Assembly: GCF_024345975.1 (NCBI RefSeq)
Contig: NZ_JAGQCD010000012.1
Coordinates: 1 to 64,000 of the forward strand
Direction of reading: 5' to 3'
DNA: 64,000 nucleotides
Source: Cyanobium sp. Cruz-8D1
Lineage (GTDB): Bacteria; Cyanobacteriota; Cyanobacteriia; PCC-6307; Cyanobiaceae
The notes under the pieces were generated by a model, which did not search any database, had not been told where the DNA came from, and worked only from the letters and a program-made list of their open reading frames with translations. Positions 36,331 through 44,364 of the stretch are shown here, piece by piece. Both the position numbers and the translations under genes were made by a program. Numbering within the stretch: the stretch's first letter is position 1; the number at the start of each line of letters is the position of its first letter.

Positions 36331-36480
36331 ACATGCAGGTGCTCAGGGCCGCGTGGGTGCTGGCGGCCAGCACACCACTCTCCCCTTCTGGAGGATGGCG
36401 ATGCGGCCCCCTTGCTCGTTAACGGCAGGGCCTTCATGCCCGGGAAATTCTTCTCCCTGTTGGGCCGGAGTGAGCCGGTC
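36331..36480 (-). pseudogene. decayed internal fragment of the small exported protein gene at 36737-37171
   Basis: About 150 bases align with 36895-37043, including an exact 19-base match (36388-36406 with 36953-36971). On the reverse strand the fragment reads LTPAQ, then FPGHEGPAV and GRIAILQKGRVVC, where the intact gene has PTPAQ, FPDQKRLAI and ARIAILQSGERC. Both ends of the gene are missing here, so it cannot make the protein. It is part of a tandem duplication with the pgk fragment next to it. Confidence 0.8.
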
Positions 36481-36494
36481 TCCTTCACTGGCTC

Positions 36495-36727
36495 GACCAT
36501 CAGCCCCGATTCGGCGAAAGCCTTCCAGGACGCCCTGGCCGAGCTCAGCGGCAAGGGCTGTTGCACGATCACGGTGGCGGTGATTCGGTGGGAGTGACTC
36601 CGTGGCCGCCGTGGAGAAGGTGGGTGTGGCCGAGACGATGAGCCACATCTCCACCGGCGGCGGCGCCAGCCTCGAGCTGCTGGAAGGCAAGGTGCTGCCC
36701 GGCGTGGCCGCCCTCGACGAGGCCTGA
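36495..36727 (+). pseudogene. pgk 3' fragment, internally deleted
   Basis: Bases 36495-36529 match pgk from 34501 (CCCCGATTCGG and CCTTCCAGG). About 94 bases of pgk are then missing, and the match resumes at CCCTGGCCGAGCTCAGCGGC. A short insertion follows near 36580-36593, after which the last 134 bases are nearly perfect through the TGA at 36725-36727. The reading frame is broken. The sharp contrast between a decayed 5' part and an almost identical 3' part suggests recent gene conversion or a recent recombination event. Confidence 0.88.
36594..36727 (+). repeat. direct repeat, copy 2 (pgk 3' end)
   Basis: Second copy of the 134-base pgk 3' end, in the same orientation as copy 1 at 34679-34812. 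The intact small exported protein gene lies nine bases beyond it on the other strand, which is probably the original arrangement of pgk and that gene. Confidence 0.95.
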
Positions 36728-36736
36728 AGCCCGGCC

Positions 36737-37171
36737 TCAGTTGGCCCGTGGGGTGCCGGGCCGGCCCTCACCCCATGTCCCCTTGCGGTCGCCCTTGCCC
36801 CACTGGGGCATGGCGATGCCGTTGCGTTCGAACAGCGCCTTCATCGACGCCCGATTCTGTTGGCGCTGGCGCTGACTGGCTTCGCGCTGCTGCTTCATGC
36901 AGGCGCGCAGGGCTTCGCTGCTGCCGGCGGCCGACAGGCAGCGCTCGCCGCTCTGGAGGATGGCGATGCGGGCCCGCTGGTCGCTGATCGCCAGGCGCTT
37001 CTGGTCCGGAAAGATCTTCTGCATCTGGGCGGGCGTGGGCCGTCCGGCGTCGGAGGGGCTGCCCTGGGCCATGGCGACACCGGTGGAAACGAGGACCGCC
37101 GCAAGAACGGCGATGCGCAGGGGCTGAAGCAGGTTGGCAGGCATGGGAGGAACAGTCATCAACGATTCCAT
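36737..37171 (-). CDS. small exported protein of unknown function
   Basis: This protein of about 144 residues has a signal peptide (LRIAVLAAVLVSTGVAMAQG). The mature part is helical and charged, with PTPAQMQKIFPDQKRLAISD, then ARIAILQSGERCLSAAGSSE and ALRACMKQQREASQRQRQQN. Two Cys about a dozen residues apart could form a disulfide. The start is uncertain: ATG codons at 37171, 37159 and 37144 all precede the signal helix, and none has a strong ribosome binding site. A decayed piece of a second copy lies at 36331-36480. I recognise no family with known function. Confidence 0.68.
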   Translation of the reverse strand: MESLMTVPPMPANLLQPLRIAVLAAVLVSTGVAMAQGSPSDAGRPTPAQMQKIFPDQKRLAISDQRARIAILQSGERCLSAAGSSEALRACMKQQREASQRQRQQNRASMKALFERNGIAMPQWGKGDRKGTWGEGRPGTPRAN

Positions 37172-37263
37172 CGTGACCAGAAGGTGTGACGGGAATCGGA
37201 CTGGCTGAGCGCCACCTGTGACCGGATGCAACTAGGGATCCCAAAGAAGCTGGAAGGCCCCCC

Positions 37264-38667
37264 TCACACCCCCGGCAAGGGCCAGGCCCGCAGCGCCACG
37301 GCGAAGCGCCCCGGCGACGAATCGGCAGCGGCAGTCGCCTCCAGCCGCCGCAAGTCACCGCCATGGTCGCGGGCCACCTTGGCGGCGATGGCCAGGCCCA
37401 GGCCGCAGTGCCCCTCGCCGCCGCGGGCCTGATCGAGCCGCTGGAAGGGCGTCATGGCCTTCAGCCACTGCTCCCGGTCGATGCCTTCACCACAGTCCCA
37501 GACCTGGATCTCGAAACCGCTCTCCACGGATCCGGCCTCGCCATGGACCCGCATCGCCCCGTCGCCCGGGCCAAGGGGCCGCAGCACCAGCCGCAGGGGC
37601 GGCCGGCCGTAGGTGAGGGCGTTGTCGAGCAGGTTGCCCACCGCCCGCGCCAGCGCAATCGGGCGCACCCGCCGCACCAGGGGCTCCAGATCCAGCTCCA
37701 GGGGCACCTCCCCCACCGCCGCTGCCGACTCCGCCACCAGGGCATCGAGCGGCACGAGCACGGGACTCTCCCCGGCTTCAGCCCCGGCGAAGATCATGAA
37801 CTGGCGGGTGATCCGCTCGATCGAGCGGATGTCGGCCTGGGCCCGCTCCAGCTCCTGGGGCGCCATCGGGCCCTCGGCGGCAAGGGCGAGGCGCAACCGC
37901 AGCCGGGTCAGGGGACTGCGCAGGTCGTGGGCGATGCCGGCCAGCATCGTGGTGCGCTCCCGGCCGGAATCCTCCAGCCGCAGCAACATGGCGTTGAACC
38001 TGGCCATCAGCTGTCGCACCGCCGGGGCGCCCTGGTCCGGCAGGGCCTCGGGCAGGGCTTCCAGGCCCACGTCGGCCAGGGCCTCCTGCAGGCGGGTCAG
38101 GGGCCGCTGGATCTCCAGCGTCAGGAACAGCAGCAGGGCCCCGAGCGCGCCCAGCCCGATCGACAAGGACAGCAACAAGGGATCGGGCGGCCAGCCGCGC
38201 GGTGAAGGCAAAGAAACGAACAGCCACACCGGCTCGAGGGGGGAAGCCATCTCCACCCACACCCCCCGCCGCGGGGAGGAGGCCGGCTGGACCGCCGGAC
38301 AACGGCCCAGCCGGCGGCACAGCTCCGCCTGCAGCCGCTCGGCCTGCCAGCGCAGCCGCCGGTCCCCCCGGCCCACCCACCTCGCCGCTGCCGCCGGCTC
38401 CGGCCGGCGGCCCACCACCAGCTGCATGCCGCTGATCTGGCCGAGCACCTCCGGGCTGAAGCGTTCCAGGGCCACCTCCCCCAGCACGAGGTTCGAGGCC
38501 ACCTCCGAGCCCGTCTGAATCAGCAGCTGCTGGGCCAGGCGCCGACCCAGCAGCAGGTGCAGCAGCAGCAGGCTGAGGGCGGCCGCGCCCGTGCCAGCCA
38601 GCAGGTATCCCACTGTGCGCACCAGCGACGGCCGCCAGAAGCGATCAGGACTGGCGGGGCTTGCCAT
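37264..38667 (-). CDS. EnvZ-like sensor histidine kinase
   Basis: This protein of about 467 residues has two membrane helices (LLAGTGAAALSLLLLHLLL near the start and LLSLSIGLGALGALLLFL near residue 175) flanking a periplasmic domain, then HAMP. The phosphoacceptor motif is MLAGIAHDLRSPLTRLRLRL, the N box is NLLDNALTYGRPPL, and the G boxes are WDCGEGID and GHCGLGLAIAAKV. It should phosphorylate the response regulator encoded just upstream. ATG 38667 is used, overlapping the regulator stop by 23 bases; the ATG at 38688 is an alternative. The signal sensed is unknown. Confidence 0.9.
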   Translation of the reverse strand: MASPASPDRFWRPSLVRTVGYLLAGTGAAALSLLLLHLLLGRRLAQQLLIQTGSEVASNLVLGEVALERFSPEVLGQISGMQLVVGRRPEPAAAARWVGRGDRRLRWQAERLQAELCRRLGRCPAVQPASSPRRGVWVEMASPLEPVWLFVSLPSPRGWPPDPLLLSLSIGLGALGALLLFLTLEIQRPLTRLQEALADVGLEALPEALPDQGAPAVRQLMARFNAMLLRLEDSGRERTTMLAGIAHDLRSPLTRLRLRLALAAEGPMAPQELERAQADIRSIERITRQFMIFAGAEAGESPVLVPLDALVAESAAAVGEVPLELDLEPLVRRVRPIALARAVGNLLDNALTYGRPPLRLVLRPLGPGDGAMRVHGEAGSVESGFEIQVWDCGEGIDREQWLKAMTPFQRLDQARGGEGHCGLGLAIAAKVARDHGGDLRRLEATAAADSSPGRFAVALRAWPLPGV

Positions 38668-39370
38668 CGGGGACGAAGACGTAGCCATAGCCCCAGACCG
38701 TCTGCACATAGCGGGGCCGGGCCGGCTCCGGTTCGATCAGCCGCCGCAACCGTGAGACCTGCACGTCCATGCTGCGACTGTCGGTGTCGCTGCCCGGGCC
38801 CCGGGCCAGTTCGATCAGCCGCTCCCGTGACAGGGGCCGGTGGGGGTGCTGTACGAAGGCCGCCAGCAGGGCGAACTCGCCGCCGGTGATCGTCAGCGCC
38901 TCCCCCTGGCGCTCCAGGGTGCGCGCCGCCAGATCCACCTCGAGATCGCCGAAGCCGATCCGGGCCCCATCGGGCTGGGGCAATCCGCCGGGGAGAGTGC
39001 CGCGGCGACGCAGCACCGCCTCGATCCGGGCGGTCAGCTCCCGCGGCAGGAACGGCTTGGCCAGGTAGTCGTCGGCCCCCTGCTCGAGGCCGATGATCCG
39101 ATCCACGGCATCGGCCCGGGCCGTCAGCATCAGCACCGGCAGGTCGTCGTCCCCGTCCCGCAGGCGCCGCAGCAAGGTGAGGCCGTCGTCGCCGGGCAGC
39201 ATCAGGTCGAGCACCAGCAGATCAGGACGCTGGCCCTCCAGCCGGGCCATCAGCTGGGCGCCGTCGCCCATGCAGCGGACCTCGTAGCCCTGGTCCCCCA
39301 GGTAGGTGGACAGGAGATGGCGCAGATCCGGATCGTCATCCACCACCCAGATCCGATGCGGTCGGCCCAT
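38645..39370 (-). CDS. OmpR/PhoB-type response regulator
   Basis: This 241-residue protein has a receiver domain (IWVVDDDPDLRHLLSTYL with the acidic pocket, LLVLDLMLPGDDGLTLL with the phospho-Asp, LMLTARADAVDRIIG, and YLAKPFLPRELTARI with the conserved Lys). A winged-helix DNA-binding domain follows (ITGGEFALLAAFVQHPHRPL, then YVQTVWGYGYVF). It is paired with the overlapping kinase gene. Its own start lies four bases from the preceding exported protein gene, so all three are probably one operon. Targets are unknown. Confidence 0.93.
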   Translation of the reverse strand: MGRPHRIWVVDDDPDLRHLLSTYLGDQGYEVRCMGDGAQLMARLEGQRPDLLVLDLMLPGDDGLTLLRRLRDGDDDLPVLMLTARADAVDRIIGLEQGADDYLAKPFLPRELTARIEAVLRRRGTLPGGLPQPDGARIGFGDLEVDLAARTLERQGEALTITGGEFALLAAFVQHPHRPLSRERLIELARGPGSDTDSRSMDVQVSRLRRLIEPEPARPRYVQTVWGYGYVFVPDGKPRQS

Positions 39371-39373
39371 GGT

Positions 39374-40165
39374 TCAGGGCTCGAGCGATTGGCGATCGGC
39401 GACAACGCGCACCCGCTTGGTGGCGCTGACGATGCCGTCGGGATGCACCAGCAGCACGGCCCAGGTCTGGGAACCGGGGGCGAGGGGGGCCTGCACGATC
39501 TTGAACAGCCCGCCGCCACCGAGGGCACCGAGCTCCATGCTCGGGCTGGCCATCGTGGACTGCTGCTGGGGGGTGATGGCCGCAATGCCCCCAGCGGAGA
39601 GGGCACCGTCGAGCGGATCGTCGAAGATCACGTCGACGTCGTAGCGCTGGCCGGTCAGCACCGCGTCGGGGATCAGCAGGCTCACCGGCAGGGGCCTATC
39701 ACCGCTGCGCAGCAACGACCGCTCCCGCAGCACCGTCTGGCCATTGATGCGGGTGCCATCGCTCTGCAGGGCCAGCTGCTGCTCCGCCTCCAGCCGGTAG
39801 GTGGTGCCGCCCTGGCGCCGGGTGCCATCCACCCGAAGGGTCACGGTGGGCTGGCCATTCCGCATCAGGGTGCCGCTGCGCAGCTGCCAGCGGGCATCGG
39901 GAAACTGCTGCCGCAGCAAGCGGCGGCGGTTTTCGAGCTGGGCGGGATCCAGCCCAGGCCCCGCCTGCAGCAGGCCGGCCAGGGCCGTGTCGGAGTTGCT
40001 GTTAAGGGCGCTTTCGAGGGCCTGCAGCTGGGCGGGCGAGGGGGGGGCCGCCAGGGCGGGGGCCACACCAGTGCCGGCCAGCACGATGGTCGCCAGCAGA
40101 GCGCCCAGCCGCTGCGACGACCGAACCGGGGGGAGGGGGGCGTTCAGCGGGCGGGACGGGGCCAT
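39374..40165 (-). CDS. exported protein of unknown function upstream of the two-component genes
   Basis: This 263-residue protein has a signal peptide (LGALLATIVLAGTGVAPALA), a short helical region (PSPAQLQALESALNSNSDTA, then RRRLLRQQFPDARWQLRSG) and a beta-rich C-terminal part with LIPDAVLTGQRYDVDVIFDD and QTWAVLLVHPDGIV. I do not recognise the family. It precedes the response regulator gene by three bases, so it may be a periplasmic partner or target of that system. It diverges from murG across a 77-base gap. Confidence 0.75.
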   Translation of the reverse strand: MAPSRPLNAPLPPVRSSQRLGALLATIVLAGTGVAPALAAPPSPAQLQALESALNSNSDTALAGLLQAGPGLDPAQLENRRRLLRQQFPDARWQLRSGTLMRNGQPTVTLRVDGTRRQGGTTYRLEAEQQLALQSDGTRINGQTVLRERSLLRSGDRPLPVSLLIPDAVLTGQRYDVDVIFDDPLDGALSAGGIAAITPQQQSTMASPSMELGALGGGGLFKIVQAPLAPGSQTWAVLLVHPDGIVSATKRVRVVADRQSLEP

Positions 40166-40242
40166 GGAGAGGGAGGGAACCGGGGCGGCGGTGGGCGGAC
40201 CGGAATCGGCTTTTAAGTTAGGCGCGCTCGTCCCACCCGCCC

Positions 40243-41328
40243 ATGCCGACCCTGCTGATCGCCGCCAGCGGCACGGGTGGCCACCTGTTCCCCGCCCTGG
40301 CGGTGGCCGAAGCCCTTCCCGCCGACTGGCAGGTGCACTGGGTGGGGGTGCCGAACCGGCTGGAGACCGACCTTGTCCCCAGCCGTTACCCCCTGCACAT
40401 GGTGCGGGCCGGCGGACTGCAGGGCCGGGGGCTGCGGAAGCTCTGGAACCTGCTGCAACTGCTGCTGGCCGTGCTGCCGATGCGGCGCCTGATCCGGCGG
40501 GAGGGGGTGAGCGTGGTGTTCAGCAGCGGCGGGTACATCGCCGCGCCGGCGATCCTGGCCGCCCGCTGGTGCGGGGTGCCGGTGGTGCTGCACGAAAGCA
40601 ACGCCATCCCGGGCCGGGTGACCCGGCTGCTGGGCCCCCTGTGCACCCGGGTGGCGGTGGGTCTCCCCCAGGCAGCCGAGCGCTTGCCCCGCTGTCGGCC
40701 TCTGGTCTGCGGCACCCCAGTAAGACGGGACTTCCTCACCCCCTCGCCCCTGCCGGAGTGGGTGCCGAAGGGCGACGGTCCCCTGCTGCTGGTGATGGGG
40801 GGCAGCCAGGGGGCCCTGCGCCTTAACCGCATGGTGCGGCCCCTGCTGCCGCAACTGGCGGCCAGCGGTTGCCGCATCGTGCACCTCACGGGTAGCCAGG
40901 ATCCGGATGCCGGAGCGCTGCACCTCGACGGGGTGGTGGAGCGGGCCTTCAGCGACGAACTGCCGGGCCTGCTGCAGCACTGCGACCTGGCCGTCAGCCG
41001 AGCCGGCGCCGGCAGCCTCAGCGAACTGGCCGTCTGCGGCACCCCGGCGATCCTGGTGCCCTTCCCGGCGGCCGCCGACCGGCATCAGGACGCCAATGCC
41101 GCCGCCGCCGCCAGCCTGGGCGCCGCGGTGATCGTCTGGCAGCACGAGCCCGGTGAGCCGGCCCTGGAGCGGGCCGTGTGGCGGCTGCTGGGGCCCCGCC
41201 TGCGGCGGACGGCCGCCGGTGCCGATCCCCTGGCGTCGCTGCGGGACGGCATGGAGGCCCTGGCGGTGCGGGACGCCGACCGGCGGCTGGTGCAGGTGCT
41301 GGTGGAAGAGGTCAGCGGCCGCGGTTGA
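40243..41328 (+). CDS. murG: MurG, lipid II synthase (UDP-GlcNAc transferase)
   Basis: This 361-residue protein is a standard MurG. It has the N-terminal glycine-rich loop [37 protein letters not shown], and [14 protein letters not shown] in the acceptor half. The donor half has [17 protein letters not shown] and the signature [20 protein letters not shown] with [16 protein letters not shown]. It adds GlcNAc to lipid I at the inner face of the membrane. Its last 17 bases overlap the convergent aminotransferase gene. Confidence 0.95.
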   Translation: MPTLLIAASGTGGHLFPALAVAEALPADWQVHWVGVPNRLETDLVPSRYPLHMVRAGGLQGRGLRKLWNLLQLLLAVLPMRRLIRREGVSVVFSSGGYIAAPAILAARWCGVPVVLHESNAIPGRVTRLLGPLCTRVAVGLPQAAERLPRCRPLVCGTPVRRDFLTPSPLPEWVPKGDGPLLLVMGGSQGALRLNRMVRPLLPQLAASGCRIVHLTGSQDPDAGALHLDGVVERAFSDELPGLLQHCDLAVSRAGAGSLSELAVCGTPAILVPFPAAADRHQDANAAAAASLGAAVIVWQHEPGEPALERAVWRLLGPRLRRTAAGADPLASLRDGMEALAVRDADRRLVQVLVEEVSGRG

Positions 41329-42466
41329 TCTGCTCCAGGGCCGCCAGCAGGCGCCGGTTGCCGGCCCTGCTCTGCACGGCGATCCGCAGCCAGCCCTCCC
41401 CCAGGCCTTCAAAGGAGCGGCAGTCGCGCACCAGGATCCGGTGCTGACGTTCCAGCGCCAGCCGCAGCGGCTGGAGCGAAGCGGCCGCTGCTGTGCTCCG
41501 CACCAGCAGGTAGTTGGCGGCCGAGGGCAGGGGCTCCAGACCGGGCACCGCCGCCAGACGGCCCGCCAGCCAGGCGCCCTCTGCCGCCACCCAGTGCTGC
41601 ACCCGCTGCTGCCAGCGCCGCAGGCCGGCCTGATCGGCCATCAGGGCCTGCCCCGCCGCCGCCGCCAGGCCGTTGACGGGCCAGGGGTCGCGCCAGGCCG
41701 CCCAGCGGGACAGCCGCTCAGCGCCGCCCAGGGCGTAGCCGAGGCGCAGACCGGCGATCGAGAACAGCTTGGTGAGGCTGCGAATCACCACGAGGTTGGG
41801 ATGGGCCGGCAGGAGCGGCAGCAGCGACTGGTCCTCGCCGGCGGGCACCAGCGGCAGGAACGCCTCATCGGCCACCACCAGGGCGAACCGCTCCAGCAGG
41901 GGCTGCAGTGAGGCCCGGCTCCAGAGCTGGCCGGTGGGGTTGTGGGGATTGGTGAGCCACAGCACGGCCGGACGGGATGACGCGGCGGCCGTGGCGATGG
42001 CGGCCTCGGCCAGCGGCCAGGCGCTGGGGCCGGCGCCGCGCCAGTCCAGGGGCAGCGGCAGGCTTAGCCACGCGCCGCCCCAGCAGTCCAGGGCCCGGCG
42101 GTAATCGGCGAATCCCGGCGCCGGCAGCAGGCTCAGGCCACTGGCGGCAGCATCCCGCGCCGCCCAGGTGAACAGTTCGGCGGCGCCGTTGCCGGGCAGG
42201 ACCATGGCCGGATCGAGCCCGTGCCAGGCGGCGATGGCCCCGCGCAGGGCCCGGTAGTCCCGGTCGGGATAGTCGCGCAGGTCGGAGGAGAGCGCCCGGC
42301 GCAGCAGACGCCGCAGCCGCGGCGGCGGGCCGAAGGGCACCAGGGAGGCACTGGCGTCCAGCAACTGCTGGGGCCGGCAACCGAGGCGTCGGGCGGCCGC
42401 CTGGCGATTGCCGCCGTGGGGTTCTGGCGATTCAGGCCGCCCCGTCACCGGGTGGTGAGCTGGCAC
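41312..42466 (-). CDS. class I/II aminotransferase (HisC/CobD-like)
   Basis: This PLP-dependent protein of about 384 residues has the fold-type I motifs [17 protein letters not shown] and [11 protein letters not shown], with the PLP Lys in [20 protein letters not shown]. The opening [20 protein letters not shown] matches the CobD/HisC-like group, and the [12 protein letters not shown] segment looks closer to threonine-phosphate decarboxylase (CobD) than to HisC. The start is unclear: GTG codons at 42499, 42466 and 42448 are all in frame and no ATG is near. I chose 42466 because GGAG lies just before it. It converges on murG. Confidence 0.8.
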   Translation of the reverse strand: MPAHHPVTGRPESPEPHGGNRQAAARRLGCRPQQLLDASASLVPFGPPPRLRRLLRRALSSDLRDYPDRDYRALRGAIAAWHGLDPAMVLPGNGAAELFTWAARDAAASGLSLLPAPGFADYRRALDCWGGAWLSLPLPLDWRGAGPSAWPLAEAAIATAAASSRPAVLWLTNPHNPTGQLWSRASLQPLLERFALVVADEAFLPLVPAGEDQSLLPLLPAHPNLVVIRSLTKLFSIAGLRLGYALGGAERLSRWAAWRDPWPVNGLAAAAGQALMADQAGLRRWQQRVQHWVAAEGAWLAGRLAAVPGLEPLPSAANYLLVRSTAAAASLQPLRLALERQHRILVRDCRSFEGLGEGWLRIAVQSRAGNRRLLAALEQINRGR

Positions 42467-42554
42467 CGGCTCCAGGGAACATTCAGCCGTTTGTAACACG
42501 GAAGGGTGGCGGTGCTGCTGCAATGGGGGAACAACCGGTGACCGCACCCGTCCC

Positions 42555-43466
42555 GTGCCCACGCCTCCTCTCCAGCCGGTGATCAGCGCGATCGGAGAGG
42601 TGCTGCTGGGCAAGGAGCACCAGGTGCGGCTGGCCCTGGCCTGCCTGCTGGCCCGTGGCCACCTGCTGATCGAGGACCTGCCCGGCATGGGCAAGACCAC
42701 CCTGGCGGAGGCCCTGGCCCGCAGTTTCGGGCTCGGCTTCAAGCGGGTGAGCTTCACCAGCGATCTGCTGCCCGCCGATCTGACCGGGCTGAACGTGTTC
42801 GACCCCGGCGCCGCCAGCTTCCATTTCCAGCCCGGCCCCCTGTTCAGCCAGGTGCTGCTGGCCGATGAGATCAACCGGGCCAGCCCCCGCACCCAGAGCG
42901 CGCTGCTGGAGGCGATGGCCGCCGGGAGAGTGAGCGTGGACGGCGTCAGCCATCCCCTGCCCCGGCCCTTTCTGGTGATCGCCACCCAGAACGGCCTCGA
43001 CCAGGGGGGCACCTCGGCGCTGCCGGAATCCCAGCTGGACCGTTTCCTGATGCGCCTCGGCCTGGGCTACCCCCCCCGCCAGGCGGAGCAGGCCCTGCTG
43101 CGGGGTGAGGGCCTGCTGCCCGATCGCCTCAACGGCGCTTTCGGGCCGGAAGATCTGCTGGAGCTGCAGGGGCGTTGCGACCGGCAGCACTGCAGCGCCG
43201 CCCTGCTCGACTACGTGCTCGACCTGCTGGAACGCAGCCGCCGCCAGCCGGCCCAGGGCCACCCCCTCTCCCCCCGGGCCGGGCTGGCCCTGGTGGCCGC
43301 CGCCCGCGCCTGGTCGCTGCTGGAGGGGCGCGACCATGTGATTCCGGACGACGTCCAGGCGGTGCTGGCCGCCGTCTGCGAGCACCGCATGGACGGCGGC
43401 CAGCGCGGGGACGGCGACGGGGCTCTGAGCCAGCGGCTCCAGGCAGGTGTCGATGGACTTCGGTAG
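42555..43466 (+). CDS. MoxR-family AAA ATPase
   Basis: This 303-residue protein has Walker A EDLPGMGKTTLAEALA, the MoxR-typical KRVSFTSDLLPADLTGL, Walker B VLLADEINRASPRTQSALLE, and sensor 1 LVIATQNGLDQGGTSALPES. It is a chaperone-like ATPase, commonly paired with DUF58 proteins. It overlaps the start of the DUF58 gene, and both precede a transglutaminase-like membrane protein. GTG 42555 is used as start. Confidence 0.92.
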   Translation: MPTPPLQPVISAIGEVLLGKEHQVRLALACLLARGHLLIEDLPGMGKTTLAEALARSFGLGFKRVSFTSDLLPADLTGLNVFDPGAASFHFQPGPLFSQVLLADEINRASPRTQSALLEAMAAGRVSVDGVSHPLPRPFLVIATQNGLDQGGTSALPESQLDRFLMRLGLGYPPRQAEQALLRGEGLLPDRLNGAFGPEDLLELQGRCDRQHCSAALLDYVLDLLERSRRQPAQGHPLSPRAGLALVAAARAWSLLEGRDHVIPDDVQAVLAAVCEHRMDGGQRGDGDGALSQRLQAGVDGLR

Positions 43467-44364
43467 GCCCCAGCAGGGGGAGCGGGTGCGCCTGCGGATG
43501 CGCAACCTGTACATCCTGCCGACGCGCTTCGGCTGGCTCTGGCTGGCGGGCACCGTGCTGCTGCAGGTGATCGGTGTCCAGATGCAGAGCAACGGCACGC
43601 TGCTGCTCAGCTTCCTGATGCTCAGCCTGTTCCTGCTCACCCTGCACCTCACCCACTTCAACCTGCAGGGTGTGGAGTTGGGCTGCGGCGCACCGGCACC
43701 GGGCTTCGCCGGGGATCCCGTCCCCTATCCGATCCGGTTGCGCTGTCCCGGACGCAGCGAAGGGGTGCGCCTGCGGCTGGGAGGTGAGGCGGCGGGCCCG
43801 CCCCTGTCGCTGCCGCCGGGGGAGCATGAGCTGACCGTGGCCTGGCGGCCGCCCGGGCGGGGCTGGCACCAACCCGGACTGCTGCGGGTGCAGACCACGG
43901 CGCCCCTGGGGCTGTTCTGCTGCTGGTCCCGCTGGTACCCCGGGGCAGCCCAGCTGATCTACCCGGCCCGCCGGGCCGGACCGGTGCGGCTGCTGGCCGG
44001 TGGATCGGCTCCGCTGGCGGGTGAGCCGGCCGTTGCCAGCCGCCAGGACGGCAGCGACGACTGGCGCGACCTGGCCCCCCATCGCCCCCAGGACAGCCCG
44101 AGCCGGCTGGCCTGGAAGCTGCTGGCCCAGGGGCGGGGCGAGTACGCCAAGCGCTTCCTGGACCAACCCGAAACCGCTCCCCGGCTGGCCCCGGACCCTG
44201 GCCTGCCCCTGGAGGTGGCCCTTGAGCACCTGAGTGAGCGCATTTGGAACTACCACGGCCGGGGCCTCAGCTACGGCCTGGAGCTGAGCGGCCAGAGCGT
44301 CGCGCCTGGTCGGGGTCTGGCCCACCGCGACCAGTGCCTGGCAGCCCTGGCCTGTTGCCGATGA
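43453..44364 (+). CDS. DUF58 protein
   Basis: This protein of about 303 residues starts with two membrane helices (FGWLWLAGTVLLQVIGVQM and LLLSFLMLSLFLLTLHL), followed by a beta-rich domain. The DUF58 core has DGSDDWRDLAPHRPQDSPS and LAWKLLAQGRGEYAKRF, though it is shorter than many family members. ATG 43453 is chosen; a GTG two codons earlier is possible. The gene lies between MoxR and transglutaminase genes with overlaps on both sides, an arrangement common in envelope-related operons. The function is unknown. Confidence 0.85.
   Translation: MDFGRPQQGERVRLRMRNLYILPTRFGWLWLAGTVLLQVIGVQMQSNGTLLLSFLMLSLFLLTLHLTHFNLQGVELGCGAPAPGFAGDPVPYPIRLRCPGRSEGVRLRLGGEAAGPPLSLPPGEHELTVAWRPPGRGWHQPGLLRVQTTAPLGLFCCWSRWYPGAAQLIYPARRAGPVRLLAGGSAPLAGEPAVASRQDGSDDWRDLAPHRPQDSPSRLAWKLLAQGRGEYAKRFLDQPETAPRLAPDPGLPLEVALEHLSERIWNYHGRGLSYGLELSGQSVAPGRGLAHRDQCLAALACCR

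Noticed and set aside
36183-36572. 129-codon minus-strand frame across the pgk and exported-protein fragments
   Set aside because: It is a chimeric frame over two pseudogene pieces; the recognisable parts belong to the decayed fragments already listed.
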